From Palsa-504 sp963744005 (GTDB lineage Bacteria > Actinomycetota > Actinomycetes > Streptosporangiales > Streptosporangiaceae): a stretch of DNA of 64,000 nucleotides. Numbering within the stretch: position 1 is the first letter of the stretch; every line of letters begins with the position of its first letter. The notes beneath the pieces are model-generated. The model had not been told where the DNA came from. It saw only the letters and a list, made by a program, of their open reading frames with translations, and did no database searches. Shown here in pieces: positions 60,358 through 64,000 of the stretch. Made by a program: the position numbers and the translations under genes. The stretch covers positions 1,178,001 through 1,242,000 of the forward strand of contig CAVURU010000003.1 of NCBI GenBank assembly GCA_963744005.1, read 5' to 3'.

Positions 60358-61235
60358 TCAGCGGAAGATGATGGTGCGCCGCCCGTGCAGCAGGACGCGG
60401 TGCTCGGCGTGCCAGCGGACCGCGCGGGCCAGCGCCACCCGCTCGGCGTCGCGGCCGATGGCGGCCAGGCTGGCCGGGCTGCTGGTGTGGTCGACGCGGG
60501 CCACCTCCTGCTCGATGATCGGGCCCTCGTCGAGGTCGGCGGTGACGTAGTGCGCGGTCGCGCCGATCAGCTTCACGCCGTGCGCGTGCGCCTGGTGGTA
60601 AGGGCGCGCTCCCTTGAAGCTCGGCAGGAACGAGTGATGGATGTTGATGATGCGGCCGGGCAGCTTGGCGCACAGCTCCGGGGACAGGATGCGCATGTAG
60701 CGGGCCAGCACCACGAAGTCGATGCCCAGCTCGCTGACCAGGTCGAGCAGGCGGCTCTCGGCGCGCTGCGCGGACAGCCGGGTCGCCCGGCACGCTGGGC
60801 ACGTGCTCGAACGGCACGCCGTGCGCCGCGGCCAGCGCGGCCAGGTCGGGGTGGTTGCCGACGACCAGCGGGCACGTCGATCCGCAGCGACTCGGCGCGC
60901 CCGCCGGTAGAGCAGGTCGTTCAGGCAGTGCCCGGCCTTGGACACCATGATCAGCACGCGGGGCTGGACGGCGGTGTCGTGCAGCTCCCACTCCATGCCG
61001 AACTCGTCCGCCACCGGGACGAAGCCGGACCGCAGCGTCGGTCGTAGCTGGCCGGGTCCGGCTCCAGGCTCTCCAGGTGGACGCGCATGAAGAACTGGCT
61101 CGACCCCTCGACCGTCCGGTCGCCGAACTGCTGGCTGTCCAGCACGTTGCAGCCGGCCTGGTGCAGGTAGGCCGCGACCGCGTGCACGATCCCGACGCGG
61201 TCCGGGCAGGACAGGGTGAGGACGTACTGGCTCAT
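60358..61235 (-). CDS. purU: Formyltetrahydrofolate deformylase, several frameshifts
   Basis: Hydrolyses 10-formyltetrahydrofolate to formate and tetrahydrofolate, balancing one-carbon pools. The N-terminal ACT domain starts MSQYVLTLSCPDRVGIVHAV. The catalytic domain has RYMRILSPELCAKLPGRIIN, IHHSFLPSFKGARPYHQAHA and TAHYVTADLDEGPIIEQ, including the Asn-His-Asp set, and ends LLHGRRTIIFR. Frame breaks lie near 61040, 60898, 60871 and 60781; correcting each gives the normal protein of about 290 residues. The start overlaps the fabI stop (TGATG). The breaks belong to the indel-rich stretch described in the findings. Confidence 0.85.
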
Positions 61236-62002
61236 CAGGCCCCCATCGCGTGCACGCCCCCGTCGACGTGCACGATCTCGCCGGTGGTGGCGGGGAACCA
61301 GCCGGACAGCAGGGCCACGCACGCGCGCGCCACCGGCTCGGGGTCGGCGATGTCCCAGCCGAGCGGGGCCCGGTCGTCCCACACGCTCTCGAACCGGTCG
61401 AAGCCCGGGATCGCGTTGGCGGCCATGGTCCGCAGCGGGCCCGCCGCGACCAGGTTGACCCGCACGCCCCGGGGTCCGAGGTCACGGGCCAGGTACCGGG
61501 CGCACGACTCCAGGCCGGCCTTGGCCACGCCCATCCAGTCGTATCCCGGCCAGGCCACGCTGGCGTCGAAGTCCAGGCCGACGACCGAACCGCCCGCGCC
61601 CATCAGCGGCAGGGCCGCGGTGGCGACGGCCTTGAGGGAGTAGGTGGACACCTGGACGGCGGTGGCCACGTCGGCCCACTTGGTGCGCAGGAAGTTCCCG
61701 CCCAGCGCCTCGGCCGGGTTGGCGTAGGCAATGGCGTGCAGCACCCCGTCCAGCCCGTCCACGTGCTCGCGGACCCGGTCGGCCAGCGACTCCAGGTGCT
61801 CCTCGCTGGTCACGTCCAGCTCGATGACCGGCGGCGGCTCGGGCAGCCGCTTGGCGATCCGCTCGACCAGGCTCATCCGGCCGAATCCCGTCACGACCAC
61901 GGTGGCGCCTTCGGTCTGGGCCACCCGGGCCACGTGGAACGCGATCGACGCGTCGGTGATGACCCCGGTGACCAGGATCCGCTTGCCCGCCAGGATGCCC
62001 AT
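61235..62002 (-). CDS. fabI: Enoyl-ACP reductase (InhA/FabI type)
   Basis: NADH-dependent last reductive step of fatty-acid elongation; 255 residues. The cofactor site is RILVTGVITDASIAFHVARV; the catalytic Tyr and Lys are in YDWMGVAKAGLES, as in InhA. The end HVDGGVHAMGA is typical. It is 38 bases after fabG, reproducing the mabA-inhA gene pair of mycobacteria, and overlaps purU. Confidence 0.95.
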   Translation of the reverse strand: MGILAGKRILVTGVITDASIAFHVARVAQTEGATVVVTGFGRMSLVERIAKRLPEPPPVIELDVTSEEHLESLADRVREHVDGLDGVLHAIAYANPAEALGGNFLRTKWADVATAVQVSTYSLKAVATAALPLMGAGGSVVGLDFDASVAWPGYDWMGVAKAGLESCARYLARDLGPRGVRVNLVAAGPLRTMAANAIPGFDRFESVWDDRAPLGWDIADPEPVARACVALLSGWFPATTGEIVHVDGGVHAMGA

Positions 62003-62040
62003 CTGCTCCTCCGCTGTCTGTTCGTCGGGCCGGTCGGGCC

Positions 62041-62745
62041 CTAATGGCCCATGCCCAGGCCGCCGTCGACCGGGATGACGGCGCCGGTGATGTAGGCGGC
62101 ATCGGGGCCGGCCAGGAAGGCCACGGTGGCGGCGACCTCGTCCGGCGAGGCGAACCGGGACAGCGGCACGGCGGCCAGGATGGCCGCCTTGCGCTCCTGC
62201 GCCAGGCCGGCGGTCATGTCGCTGTCCACGAAGCCGGGAGCGATCACGTTGGACGTGATGTTGCGGGAGCCGAGCTCCCGGGCCAGCGACCGGGCCATCC
62301 CGACCAGCCCGGCCTTGGACGCCGCGTAGTTGGCCTGCCCGGCGGACCCGTACAGGCCGACCACGGAGGAGATGAAGATCAGGCGGCCGCGGCGCATCTT
62401 CATCATGCCCCGCACGGCCCGCTTGGCGGCCCGGTACGCGCCGGTCAGGTTGGTGTCCAGGACCATGGCGAAGTCGTCCTCGCTGAGTAGCGCGAGGAGC
62501 TGGTCCCGGGTGATGCCGGCGTTGGCCACCAGGACCTCGACCGGCCCCTGGTCCTGCTCCACCGCGCCGAAGGCCGCGTCGACCGAGCCTGCCTCCCGGA
62601 CGTCGCAGCGGACGACCTTGAGCCCGTCCACCGGCTCGCCGGAGCGCGAGGTGACGGTGACGCTGTCCCCGTCGGCGGCCAGCCGCCGGGCGATGGCCAG
62701 CCCGATACCGCGGTTCCCGCCCGTCACCAGCACAGAGCGTCCCAT
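62041..62745 (-). CDS. fabG: 3-oxoacyl-ACP reductase (MabA/FabG type)
   Basis: NADPH-dependent short-chain reductase of 234 residues for the first reductive step of elongation. The cofactor site is VTGGNRGIGLAIARRL; the catalytic Ser, Tyr and Lys are in FISSVVGLYG and NYAASKAGLVG; it ends IPVDGGLGMGH. The ATG at 62745 is preceded by GAGAGGTGACC; the open frame further upstream is not protein-like. It is followed by fabI on the same strand. Confidence 0.95.
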   Translation of the reverse strand: MGRSVLVTGGNRGIGLAIARRLAADGDSVTVTSRSGEPVDGLKVVRCDVREAGSVDAAFGAVEQDQGPVEVLVANAGITRDQLLALLSEDDFAMVLDTNLTGAYRAAKRAVRGMMKMRRGRLIFISSVVGLYGSAGQANYAASKAGLVGMARSLARELGSRNITSNVIAPGFVDSDMTAGLAQERKAAILAAVPLSRFASPDEVAATVAFLAGPDAAYITGAVIPVDGGLGMGH

Positions 62746-62879
62746 GGTCACCTCTCTTCTCGGCTCACCGAGGGTACCGCAGCAGGCCGGGCCGCATCGT
62801 GGCGCCGGCCCGGGCCCTGATGGCGCCGGGCGGGACGCGCGACACGGCTCAGAACGCAGGTTGAGTAGACTCACGCCGC

Positions 62880-64000
<1,121 letters not shown>

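Noticed and set aside
57240..61045. Pseudogene cluster or programmed frameshifting
   Set aside because: Too many single-base indels with no loss of codon bias and no slippery sequences or downstream structures at each break; technical error explains it better.

Overview
The window is GC-rich actinobacterial chromosome. The assignment rests on gene content: a Pup-proteasome locus (mpa, dop, pup, prcB, prcA), a WhiB protein, a SigB-type sigma factor with RsbU-like phosphatases and ANTAR proteins, an AceE-type pyruvate dehydrogenase, a FasR-type regulator upstream of fabD-fabH-acpP-fabF-accD, and the MSMEG_4193 / DUF3090 / SCO1664 trio. Gene order resembles Streptosporangiales and related orders more than Streptomyces. 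I cannot name a species. I saw no tRNA, rRNA, CRISPR array, insertion sequence or prophage.

Layout. (1) 1-16.7 kb is a stress and signalling block: a truncated aldehyde dehydrogenase, two PP2C (RsbU-like) phosphatases, a soluble multi-HAMP hybrid kinase, WhiB, a SigB-type sigma factor, a GAF-ANTAR protein, two CBS proteins, a DNA glycosylase-like protein, AhpE and DUF3052. (2) 17-26.5 kb is central carbon and type II fatty-acid synthesis: aceE, fasR, then fabD-fabH-acpP-fabF-accD. (3) 26.5-35.5 kb is the proteasome locus on the minus strand with trmI, a site-2 protease and a divergent RecB-like nuclease. (4) 35.5-44.5 kb is a minus-strand oligopeptide ABC transporter operon ending in a transmembrane Ser/Thr kinase whose outer domain is a paralogue of the operon's own substrate-binding protein. 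(5) 44.9-53.6 kb holds a small membrane protein, a HAD hydrolase, metH, PAC2 and the SCO1664 / DUF3090 / MSMEG_4193 / FHA group. (6) 53.6-59.9 kb is a second peptide-type ABC operon with fused ATPases. (7) 60.3-64 kb is purU, fabI, fabG and the 5' part of a TldD-like gene.

How the genes work together. AceE supplies acetyl-CoA; AccD, FabD, FabH, AcpP and FabF initiate and elongate acyl chains, and FabG and FabI, 36 kb away, perform the two reductive steps. FasR probably activates the fab cluster. Mpa unfolds pupylated proteins into the PrcA/PrcB proteasome and Dop matures and removes Pup. The ligase gene pafA is not next to prcA and not elsewhere in the window.

Main points to follow up: the kinase with a substrate-binding-protein sensor in a transporter operon; FabD with a C-terminal biotinyl-like domain that lacks the acceptor lysine; long perfect hairpins after the binding-protein gene in both transporter operons; and a perfect Crp-type palindrome upstream of the sigma factor. 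Reading frames between about 57.2 and 61.05 kb are broken by more than twenty single-base indels without matching codon decay, so that stretch is probably badly sequenced rather than pseudogenised.
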